Source: UBA5359 sp002410925 [NCBI: bacterium UBP13_UBA5359] (GTDB lineage: Bacteria; UBP13; UBA5359). Taken from it: a stretch of DNA of 10,135 bases. The stretch is taken from positions 1 to 10,135 of the forward strand of contig DHPR01000040.1 in the NCBI GenBank assembly GCA_002410925.1. The letters run 5' to 3'. Made by a program: the position numbers and the translations under genes. This document shows, one piece after another, positions 1 through 5,276 of the stretch. Within the stretch, counting starts at the first letter, position 1. Each line of letters starts with the position of its first letter. The notes under the pieces were generated by a model. It had not been told where the DNA came from. It did not search any database and saw only the letters and a program-made list of their open reading frames with translations.

Positions 1-82
1 TCTCGGACTTATGCCCGGGGAATGCCTCTTTGGGTAAGGAAGAGAGCTCTACAACCTGACAGCTGCCAAAATATAACCCCCT

Positions 83-1348
83 TTAAGATCGTAAGATCGG
101 AGGATAGTAAATAAACAGATGGCTGATCCTGTCTGCCTCTCCTAGATATATCTCACCCCATTTGCCGGTAACGGCGGCGGTGAATTCATAGCCGTACCAG
201 TGCTCTTCCACAGCGGCCAGAGGCACGCCGAGATCTCGCAACTCTCTGGTCTGAGGATTATAGTTGAAGAGATGGGCACAGCCGTTCTCTTCTCCTCCTA
301 TGCCGTAGACTCTGCCGTCCAGGCCTACAGTCAGGGCTCTGATGCGCTCCTCCTTGACGGGTTTTCCCAGGTTGATGATACTGCCTGCCTCGGTATCCAT
401 AATAAAGAGCAGGCCGTCGTTGGTGCCGCCGTAGATAAGCGGGCTCTCTTCATCTTTGGCCCAGCTGTCCACTCGGCTGTAAAGCTCTCTGCCTTTAAGG
501 CTGGGTATCCTTTGGGGCAGATCTTCAATCTCTTCTGTCTCGGGAATGTACCTGAAGAGTCGCCCTTCTGCTTTAGCCCCGTAGATCAAACCGTCATCCG
601 CTATGACCAAGGGCAGGGAGTACTCATCGGTATCATCGGCTCTGCCCGCTATCTTCGTCTCGTTTCTTTCTATGTCATAGCAGAATAGATGGCTGTGCTT
701 GTTGCTCATACCATATAGATATCTGCTATCGCTGCTCATTACCAGACTGCTGATGCCTTCACTCGGTATGGGCTCTGCCAGCTTCTCTATCCGGCCGTTG
801 GCATGGTAGGCATCGTCTATGGTGCTCATGACCATATCCTGAGGCGGAGTATCCATAACTTTACGGGCTTCGCCTTCGCCATATTCGAACTTGAAGCTCT
901 TGAACAGGTATTCGCACGGCTTGTAAACGAAGATTTCCCCGCTGCCCTCCCCATCCAGACTCTCGGTAACGCCGAATATGCGCCCATCGGGATGAGCTGC
1001 CAGTGACGTTACTCTGGCATTATCTGCGATTATACCTATATCCACTATCGTATCGGCATCCGGAGCAGGATCATAGAAGAAGAGATGAGATCTCTTCCCT
1101 CCGGTGCCGCCGAATATCCTGCCACGCCGGTCTCTGACCAGAGCGCCTATGGCGCTCTCTTCCGGCGGAATTGGCCTGGTGAAGTGCTTCGGCCCCAGGT
1201 TTCTCGTCTGAATATGCCCCTCTTCAACGAAGGCCGATTTAATGTAGTTGGATCTATATAGAAGCAGCTTCTTTCTGCCTTCATTCTGAAACCTTGCCTC
1301 CTGCTCAGGAGGTATAGGCCACTCTTTTTCATCGAGATTCAATGTCAT
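83..1348 (-). CDS. Seven-bladed beta-propeller protein, cytoplasmic, function unknown
   Basis: This 421-residue protein is made almost entirely of WD/Kelch-like repeats. Seven blades can be seen at about residues 66-108, 111-150, 198-236, 244-280, 291-330, 336-377 and 388-417. Each follows the pattern DGxIYG / SHLFxYxPxT / DLG (for example DGRIFG at 121-126, DGLIYG at 252-257, DGRVYG at 345-350, and SHLF at 87-90, 219-222 and 409-412). There is no signal peptide or membrane segment; the N-terminus is charged, so a cytoplasmic location is likely. The ATG at 1348 is preceded by GGAGGG with 8 bases between, a good ribosome binding site. It lies 27 bp after a second propeller gene of the same design, so the two probably form one transcript and arose by duplication. 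Seven-bladed folds of this kind occur in oligosaccharide lyases (PL22, PL24/25) and in ligand-binding or scaffold proteins. No catalytic signature was recognised, so an enzymatic role is unproven. Confidence 0.85.
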   Translation of the reverse strand: MTLNLDEKEWPIPPEQEARFQNEGRKKLLLYRSNYIKSAFVEEGHIQTRNLGPKHFTRPIPPEESAIGALVRDRRGRIFGGTGGKRSHLFFYDPAPDADTIVDIGIIADNARVTSLAAHPDGRIFGVTESLDGEGSGEIFVYKPCEYLFKSFKFEYGEGEARKVMDTPPQDMVMSTIDDAYHANGRIEKLAEPIPSEGISSLVMSSDSRYLYGMSNKHSHLFCYDIERNETKIAGRADDTDEYSLPLVIADDGLIYGAKAEGRLFRYIPETEEIEDLPQRIPSLKGRELYSRVDSWAKDEESPLIYGGTNDGLLFIMDTEAGSIINLGKPVKEERIRALTVGLDGRVYGIGGEENGCAHLFNYNPQTRELRDLGVPLAAVEEHWYGYEFTAAVTGKWGEIYLGEADRISHLFIYYPPILRS

Positions 1349-1375
1349 AATCCATACCCTCCGCTCACCTTTAAA

Positions 1376-2626
1376 TCAACCCCAGCTGCGAATAATGCCC
1401 TGCGGACAAACACCGTTTTGCAAACCGCCTGCAGGGGTGTATTTGAACATCCTGCTAGGGCGCATACCTGCATCGGCAAAATAGAGATTACCCTCATAAT
1501 CCCTGGCAGCCCGGCAGATGTGATCCGGATAAATATCCCCGTCATGGATTGCCCCCAAATCCTCCTTGGCAAGGCTGTCGGGATCGATCCTGATCAGATG
1601 GCTTTTGTGATCCAAACTAGCAAGGTTCATAGCCATATATAGATAACCGTCAAGCCCAAAAACCAATCCGCCGGTATGGTCATCCTTGATATCCCACCAT
1701 GTCTTTATCTTCGGGCCGTAGGGTTTCCCCAGGTCTTCCATTCTTCCCTGGCTTCCCTCTTCCGGAAAGTAACGAAAGAGTTTGACATCAAAATCCCAGG
1801 TCACGCCATAAATAACCCGGCCATTCGGCGAGGCGACCGCATCATACAGCACCGTATGAAAACCGTTGCGGCATGCGGCATGCGGTACCCGAACATCCAG
1901 CTCCTCCAGCCTTTCTTTCTCTACGTCATAACGAATTATGAAACCGTAATCATTTGTAGTGTAACCATTGCCGGCCCTGTCAAGAAAAATGCACTGGGGA
2001 TTGAAGGATCCTATACGTCCGTAATCCTTAACGCGCCGAGCAGCAATGTCATAAACAAAGAAGTGGTCCTGCGGATAGGTAACACCGTAAATAAGCTCTC
2101 TTTCTTGATTCAAGGCCATGCAACGAGTGCTTTGTCGGGGCACCAGATCATCCCTGAAAAGGACTTCTCCGGTTGCAGGATTATACCCGAAGATTTTAGA
2201 GCCGGAAAATCGCTTGCTTGAATCCGACCAGGTGTGCCAGGGACGCCAGACAAAGTCGCCGATGGGCGGACAGGTACAGTGAGTAGCCGCATAGAGCATA
2301 CCATCTTCCGATGGTAAGAGACAGTAATGAACCTTGCCGTGTGTCGGCTGGCCATTGTCAACCGGTATGCCAAGGACATCCGCTACCTCCAGAAGATAGC
2401 TTAGCTTATCCCCGGCTGGATCATAAGAAGCTATATAAGCGCTCAGTCCTCCCGCCATCTCCCCGCATATACCGATATAGATCAAGCCATCCGCACCTGT
2501 GACGATTGACCAGGTGGTATCATGCATAGGCAATTTATCAAAGACTATAGCTTTAAAGCTCACCTTGCTATTTTTGTTACCTGTACTCTTTGTGCACACT
2601 AACTTTGTCAATGGCAACCTTATCAC
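1376..2626 (-). CDS. Seven-bladed beta-propeller protein, paralogue of its downstream neighbour
   Basis: The protein (about 416 residues from the start chosen here) has seven repeats, each with a DG/NG-x-hydrophobic-Y-G strand followed by an aromatic-rich FxYDxxxxR strand and often a closing DLG. Examples are ADGLIYIGI, ERELIYGVT, PNGRVIYGVT and LDGYLYMAM, with partners FFVYD, IIRYD, LFRYFP and MFKYTP. Blade 2 carries a long insert rich in Cys, His and Trp (HCTCPP, FVWRPWHTW) that could form a binding pocket. No signal peptide is visible. The start is uncertain. The open frame extends to a TTG at 2659, but that is only about 30 bases after the predicted transcription start and has no ribosome binding site. 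GTG at 2626 has GGAG just upstream and is preferred; TTG at 2611 (after AAGG) is another option. It is the first gene of a two-gene operon with the propeller downstream. Function is unknown; a cytoplasmic lyase, epimerase or sensor-type propeller would all fit. Confidence 0.83.
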   Translation of the reverse strand: MIRLPLTKLVCTKSTGNKNSKVSFKAIVFDKLPMHDTTWSIVTGADGLIYIGICGEMAGGLSAYIASYDPAGDKLSYLLEVADVLGIPVDNGQPTHGKVHYCLLPSEDGMLYAATHCTCPPIGDFVWRPWHTWSDSSKRFSGSKIFGYNPATGEVLFRDDLVPRQSTRCMALNQERELIYGVTYPQDHFFVYDIAARRVKDYGRIGSFNPQCIFLDRAGNGYTTNDYGFIIRYDVEKERLEELDVRVPHAACRNGFHTVLYDAVASPNGRVIYGVTWDFDVKLFRYFPEEGSQGRMEDLGKPYGPKIKTWWDIKDDHTGGLVFGLDGYLYMAMNLASLDHKSHLIRIDPDSLAKEDLGAIHDGDIYPDHICRAARDYEGNLYFADAGMRPSRMFKYTPAGGLQNGVCPQGIIRSWG

Positions 2627-2663
2627 CGCTCTCCAGGAATACTTATTATAGGCCGGCAATCGT

Positions 2664-2695
2664 TATAACATATATTAACATGTCTAAACATGTAC
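2664..2695 (-). promoter_or_regulatory. Probable operator: three 10-bp repeats plus a 20-bp dyad
   Basis: Directly after the -10 box of the propeller promoter, the minus strand reads ACATGTTTAG, ACATGTTAAT, ATATGTTATA: three tandem 10-base units (2693-2684, 2683-2674, 2673-2664), one helical turn apart. The first two also form an imperfect 20-bp dyad (2676-2695) with two ACATGT cores separated by four bases. The site covers the expected transcription start near 2691, where a repressor would block initiation. The left half ATTTGTAC equals a half-site of the Bacillus subtilis AraR operator (ATTTGTACGTACAAAT), and an AraR-type regulator is encoded about 1.3 kb away. That link is inference. Confidence 0.6.
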
Positions 2696-2697
2696 AA

Positions 2698-2725
2698 ATT
2701 ATACCCTTGGTTTCCGCTTTGTCAA
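2698..2725 (-). promoter_or_regulatory. Near-perfect sigma-A promoter of the propeller operon
   Basis: The minus strand has TTGACA (2725-2720), a 16-bp spacer and TATAAT (2703-2698). Both hexamers match the vegetative sigma consensus exactly. The segment just upstream of the -35 box (about 2731-2747) is nearly all A/T and could act as an UP element. Transcription should start near 2691 and run through both propeller genes. Confidence 0.8.
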
Positions 2726-2803
2726 GGGCTTATAAAATAATTTTTGCCGTAGTTATTAAGGTATACCCCATATTTAGTACAACAGAAGGATAAAACTAAG
2801 GTG

Positions 2804-2929
2804 GTTTTTTGTGCCGGAGGTGATGCCCGGATGACCGCTGCCCTGATTGACAGGCTGGTGCATCACAGCCATCTGCTGATCTTTGATGGGGTAAGCAGAT
2901 GACTTAGCAGTTCGCTTATGGGAACTTAA
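2804..2929 (+). pseudogene. istB: IstB C-terminal relic (IS21-family helper ATPase)
   Basis: On the plus strand the frame through 2822 reads GGDARMTAALIDRLVHHSH, followed by LLIFDGVSR, a stop (2900-2902), then SSSLMGT and a second stop at 2927. This is the hallmark C-terminus of IstB, the AAA+ helper of IS21-family transposases, in which a conserved D-xx-TAAxIDRLxHHSH helix is followed by a short basic tail. Only about 40 of the usual 250 residues remain. The upstream part is missing, as is IstA, and an in-frame stop splits the tail. It is the only gene-like sequence on the plus strand and lies inside an IS21 right end, which explains its orientation. It has no function now. Confidence 0.68.
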
Positions 2930-2996
2930 AAATTCCCCACCCTGTGCCTGGGGAATGGCTTTTGCAAAACTGGGGAATTTGGGCTTGCAAAAAACA
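2930..2996 (+). mobile_element. Right end of a decayed IS21-family element
   Basis: After the IstB relic come two tandem end repeats of about 22 bp: CTGGGGAAT...TTGCAAAA at 2948-2969 and again at 2970-2992. An inverted copy AAATTCCCCA (2930-2939) pairs perfectly with TGGGGAATTT (2971-2980). The element stops at CAAAAAACA (2996), so read inward the tip is TGTTTTTTGC; IS21-family tips begin with TG and carry multiple internal repeats of this sort. The integrase reading frame resumes immediately beyond 2996, so this is the insertion edge. The left end and istA have been deleted; the deletion boundary lies somewhere between about 2745 and 2804. Confidence 0.6.
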
Positions 2997-3485
2997 TCAA
3001 TGCCAGAAACTTCTGCGGCTGCCAAGGTGCCAGATGCTTCTGCGGCTTGCGTTCAACCTTGGGACAATTCACCAGTTCGGCTACATTGCGGGGCAGCATC
3101 TCCCATTTTACGGCACGTGACAGAGCCCCGAACAGCACACCACAGGTTACCTCCGCGATTTTGGCGGACTGGCCTTCATCCATGATCTTGTTTATCATTC
3201 GCTTTATATCTGAAGGGAAGAGCTTGTCCAGCATAATACAACCGAGGTAGGCTTGAGCCTGAGCCGGATGTGCACCTCATAGTTCTCCTGTGCCTTGGGT
3301 GCCAGACGGCGCCGTTCCGATTCGAGCCATTCGTCAAGATATGCTCCTACCGTGATTTTGCCGGCGTTAGCCGCAGAGCCTTTCCGGATCTCTATGAGCA
3401 TATCTATAAGAGCGTCCTTGGCATCCCTTTGATCCTTGAAGAACCTATATCGACGTTTGCCGTCCCAGGGCAGAGTAATAGCCAC
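2997..3485 (-). pseudogene. Tyrosine recombinase (phage-type integrase), frameshifted and truncated
   Basis: Two overlapping frames together make the N-terminal half of a tyrosine integrase. Frame one (from 3485) gives an arm-type DNA-binding segment (PWDGKRRYRFF, then KDQRDAKDAL) and the start of the SAM-like core-binding domain (VGAYLDEWLESERRRLAP, then ENYEVHIR). Near 3245-3251 the frame shifts: the continuation GCIMLDKLFPSDIKRMI lies in another frame and runs on through NVAELVNCPKVERKP to PQKFLAL. A one-base loss would account for this. The gene then stops dead at the IS21 end (2996), so the whole catalytic domain with the R-H-R-Y residues is missing. A full integrase would have about 370-400 residues; roughly 160 survive. 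Homologues mobilise prophages or integrative elements. This one is dead, first or second of several hits in this locus. Confidence 0.78.
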
Positions 3486-3672
3486 CGCTGATATTCTTGA
3501 TGCTCAATATCAATCTCATGATGACCTTTTCCTGCTCTGCCTCAGGCAGTATCTCATCAAAGCTTTTCTTCAACGCTTCAAAAGTATCCAACCTGTATCC
3601 GAGTCTCTCGTCTTGAGTATAAACTTCTTTCCTGCAGTAGTAACGGCGATATATCAGCTTCAGCAAATCCAT
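3445..3672 (-). CDS. Unidentified 75-residue ORF in the remnant block
   Basis: An ATG-started frame encodes a charged, probably helical protein (MDLLKLIYRRYYCRKEV... LDTFEALKKSFDEIL ... EKVIMRLILSI). I do not recognise the family. It starts 15 bp past the stop of the AbiEi fragment and its last 14 codons overlap the 5' edge of the integrase pseudogene, so its natural C-terminus has probably been replaced at a junction near 3500. The frame stays open upstream without a start as far as about 3710. No clear ribosome binding site is seen. It may be the tail of a larger lost gene rather than a working small protein. Confidence 0.35.
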   Translation of the reverse strand: MDLLKLIYRRYYCRKEVYTQDERLGYRLDTFEALKKSFDEILPEAEQEKVIMRLILSIKNISGGYYSALGRQTSI

Positions 3673-3686
3673 TATCCCGGCATCGT

Positions 3687-3860
3687 TTACCGGTTGCCCG
3701 GCAAGGCATAAATGCCACGGCCAACTTTATAGATAGCTCCTTCCTCAGCCATTTTGCTTAGATAATGCCGTGGTATTGCGGCCTCAGTAACTTGCGTCGC
3801 GGTAATGAAGCCTTTGTTATTTTTTAGAATTTGATAAATTGTTTCTGAATTGCTTGTCAT
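3687..3860 (-). pseudogene. AbiEi-type antitoxin, N-terminal winged-helix domain only
   Basis: This 57-codon frame starts at ATG 3860 and ends at TAA 3687. It encodes a compact winged-helix motif: SNSETIYQILKNNKGFITA, then TQVTEAAIPRHYLSKMAEEG and the wing AIYKVGRGIYALPG. This is the signature of the AbiEi antitoxin N-terminal domain (PF13338-like), found in type IV toxin-antitoxin and abortive-infection antitoxins and in related regulators. Full AbiEi proteins have about 200 residues, with a C-terminal domain that neutralises the AbiEii nucleotidyltransferase toxin; here the protein ends right after the wing and no AbiEii gene follows. Its promoter region (3879-3925) holds large inverted repeats, as expected of self-repressing AbiEi genes. 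The short product could still bind DNA. It is either a broken antitoxin or a stand-alone mini-regulator. Confidence 0.65.
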
Positions 3861-3878
3861 AGCCTTGGCACCTGCTTT

Positions 3879-3925
3879 TGTACATTTATGCTATGAACTA
3901 TAGCACATGAAAGCATGAATGTACA
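3879..3925 (-). promoter_or_regulatory. Inverted-repeat promoter/operator of the AbiEi-like gene
   Basis: Two 14-bp arms, TGTACATTTATGCT (3879-3892) and AGCATGAATGTACA (3912-3925), pair with one mismatch across a 19-bp spacer. The spacer contains a further small dyad, GCTAT...ATAGC. Overlapping it on the minus strand is a promoter, TGTACA (3925-3920), 17 bp, TATAGT (3902-3897), which would start transcription near 3890, about 30 bases before the ATG at 3860. Known AbiEi antitoxins bind inverted repeats in their own promoter and repress it cooperatively, so the geometry fits self-regulation. No T-run follows, so a terminator is unlikely. Confidence 0.6.
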
Positions 3926-3947
3926 GGGGCATCAATAGGCTTCAAAA

Positions 3948-5090
3948 TCAAGTTAGCGCAGCCTTGGCGCTGCTGCTACGCAATATAAGTTCCGGTGCAA
4001 TAACGCGGTGATATGGGCCTTCGCCGATGGCGGCTGCGTCCACCTTCCTTAACAGTATTTCCGCCGCTTCCTGTCCCTGACGATAGAAGGGTTGAGCAAC
4101 AGTAGTAAGTGAAGGAGTGCAACGCTCGGCAAAGGCCTGGTTGTCAAAGCCGACAACAGAGATATCGCCGGGTATGGACAACCCCTTATCCGCTATGGCT
4201 CTCATGGCTTCGCGAGCCAAAAAGTCGTTGGTGGCAAAGATAGCCGTGGGCCGCTCCTTTAGCAGATCCAGGGCCTCGTTATATCCCTCTTGGCCTGACG
4301 GCTCGCTCTTTTCTGCATCGGCTCTCTCCAGATGTCTGACCAGAGCCGGATCGTGGACAAGGCCATATCTGGCCAGAGCTTCGCGATATCCCTCAAGGCG
4401 ATCCTCGATAGCCGTGCACTTCAAGCCCGGAATAATCCCTATTCTCTTATGTCCCAGCTTTATCAAATGCTCAGTGGCCAGAAATCCGCCTTTCTTATTA
4501 TCGGTAACAACGTAATCCGTTTCCAGCTCCCGGAAGTACCTGTCAATCAACACAAAGGGATAGCCGGCCATCTTCAATTCAAACAGGGCTTCAGCATTAG
4601 TCCTGCCCCAGTTGGGGAAGATGATAGCCCCCTTTTCTTTGCCCTCCAGCAATAACTTCAGGTTCTTGTTCTCCTGCTCGATGTTCCTCTGAGAATTGAA
4701 GATTGTTAGAATGAAGCCGGCTGCGTTTAAAGCATCTTCTATTCCCCGGTATATTTGGAAATCGGAATCTTCCAGTCCGGGGATAACAAGAGCAATCCTG
4801 CCCTGTTCACCTAATTGCAAATTGGACACATGTTCACTGACAAAGCTGCCCTTGCCGGCTACAGCATAAATTATGCCCTGATTCTGAAGCTCCTTGAGAG
4901 CACTGCGGACGGAACCCCGGCTGATGCCGTATTCCTTAACCAGTTTGCCTTCCGAGGGAAGAGCATCGCCCGGTTTAAGCTCGCCTTTACGTATCTTGAC
5001 AGCTATGCTCTTCTGCAAGTGCCGGTATATTGGCTGGGGACATTTGCTCCTCTTGTTTCTTCTGCTTGCGTTGTTTAACATGGTTTTCAC
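3948..5090 (-). CDS. GntR/LacI-hybrid transcriptional regulator (AraR type)
   Basis: This 380-residue protein has an N-terminal GntR winged helix (about residues 20-86) with the typical GDALPSEGKLVKEYGISRGS stretch, then SALKELQNQGIIY and the wing GKGSFV. A LacI/periplasmic-binding-protein-like effector domain follows (about 97-375), recognisable from RIALVIPG, LIDRYF, ATEHLIKLGHKRIGIIPG, AIFATNDFLA, IPGDISVVGFDN and PSLTTVAQP. This architecture is that of AraR, normally a repressor released by a sugar or sugar-derived ligand. The length (AraR about 360) and all landmarks are intact. The annotated start is GTG (5090); ATG at 5081 is an equally good choice and neither has a strong ribosome binding site. 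It stands alone, between the URO-D-like gene and the remnant block, with its own strong promoter. It probably controls the catabolic genes upstream, the propeller operon downstream, or both; this is inferred from position. Confidence 0.93.
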   Translation of the reverse strand: MKTMLNNASRRNKRSKCPQPIYRHLQKSIAVKIRKGELKPGDALPSEGKLVKEYGISRGSVRSALKELQNQGIIYAVAGKGSFVSEHVSNLQLGEQGRIALVIPGLEDSDFQIYRGIEDALNAAGFILTIFNSQRNIEQENKNLKLLLEGKEKGAIIFPNWGRTNAEALFELKMAGYPFVLIDRYFRELETDYVVTDNKKGGFLATEHLIKLGHKRIGIIPGLKCTAIEDRLEGYREALARYGLVHDPALVRHLERADAEKSEPSGQEGYNEALDLLKERPTAIFATNDFLAREAMRAIADKGLSIPGDISVVGFDNQAFAERCTPSLTTVAQPFYRQGQEAAEILLRKVDAAAIGEGPYHRVIAPELILRSSSAKAALT

Positions 5091-5112
5091 TATCCGAACA
5101 GCTTCACTAGCT

Positions 5113-5120
5113 GAAATTTC
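5113..5120. promoter_or_regulatory. Short palindrome just after the regulator's -10 box
   Basis: GAAATTTC is a perfect 8-bp palindrome lying 11 bases past the -10 box of the regulator promoter, in its 5' untranslated region. It could be part of an autoregulatory operator. It is short and could be chance. Confidence 0.25.
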
Positions 5121-5131
5121 TAACTGTGCAG

Positions 5132-5160
5132 AGTATAGTGAAAAAATTTTTTGCTGTCAA
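5132..5160 (-). promoter_or_regulatory. Consensus-like promoter of the regulator gene
   Basis: The minus strand has TTGACA (5160-5155), exactly 17 bp, then TATACT (5137-5132). The spacer contains AAAAAATTTTTT, a self-complementary A/T tract that bends DNA. Transcription should begin near 5125, about 35 bases before the GTG start. The regulator is therefore transcribed independently of the upstream operon. Confidence 0.78.
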
Positions 5161-5226
5161 ACGTGCTGTTGAGGTTCCATAACGTATTGGCTGTTGAGAT
5201 GGCAGGTCGACAGAGTCCAACGTGCT
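5160..5226. repeat. Short direct repeats upstream of the regulator promoter
   Basis: Between the URO-D-like gene and the regulator, AACGTGCT occurs at about 5159-5166 and 5219-5226, and GCTGTTGAG occurs at 5165-5173 and 5190-5198, the second also preceded by AACGT. They lie upstream of the -35 box, where a regulator could bind, but the copies are short and imperfectly spaced. Confidence 0.3.
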
Positions 5227-5245
5227 TCTGAACTTTTGCACAAGA

Positions 5246-5276
5246 GCAGCAAACGGATTAAAAAGCCGCTTGCTGC
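5246..5276 (-). terminator. Hairpin enclosing the URO-D-like stop codon
   Basis: Arms GCAGCAAACGG (5246-5256) and CCGCTTGCTGC (5266-5276) pair in 10 of 11 positions (the exception can form G-U in RNA) around a 9-base loop that contains the TAA stop (5258-5260). It marks the 3' end of the upstream operon. No T-run follows on the minus strand, so it is not a canonical intrinsic terminator; it may act as a 3' stabiliser or a factor-assisted stop. Confidence 0.5.

Noticed and set aside
1-82. Terminator after the propeller operon
   Set aside because: No stem followed by a T-run could be found on the minus strand; only small palindromes such as AGAGCTCT and CCCCGGG are present.
84-97. AAGATCgtAAGATC direct repeat at the propeller stop codon
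   Set aside because: Six-base repeat only; no associated structure or function could be supported.
200-688. Plus-strand open frame of 162 codons
   Set aside because: It lies wholly antisense to the first propeller gene, whose blade repeats are unmistakable; no ribosome binding site or recognisable domain.
1676-2221. Plus-strand open frame of 181 codons
   Set aside because: It is the shadow of the second propeller gene; no family resemblance and low-complexity composition.
2948-2992. Tandem CTGGGGAAT...TTGCAAAA units as a CRISPR-like array
   Set aside because: There are only two adjacent copies with no spacers and no cas genes; an IS21 end repeat explains them better.
2774-3025. Minus-strand 83-codon frame across the IS21 end
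   Set aside because: It runs antisense through the IstB relic and the end repeats, so it is a chance frame made by the junction.
3436-3711. Plus-strand 91-codon frame in the remnant block
   Set aside because: It is antisense to the integrase remnant and the unidentified minus-strand ORF, with no start signal or domain.
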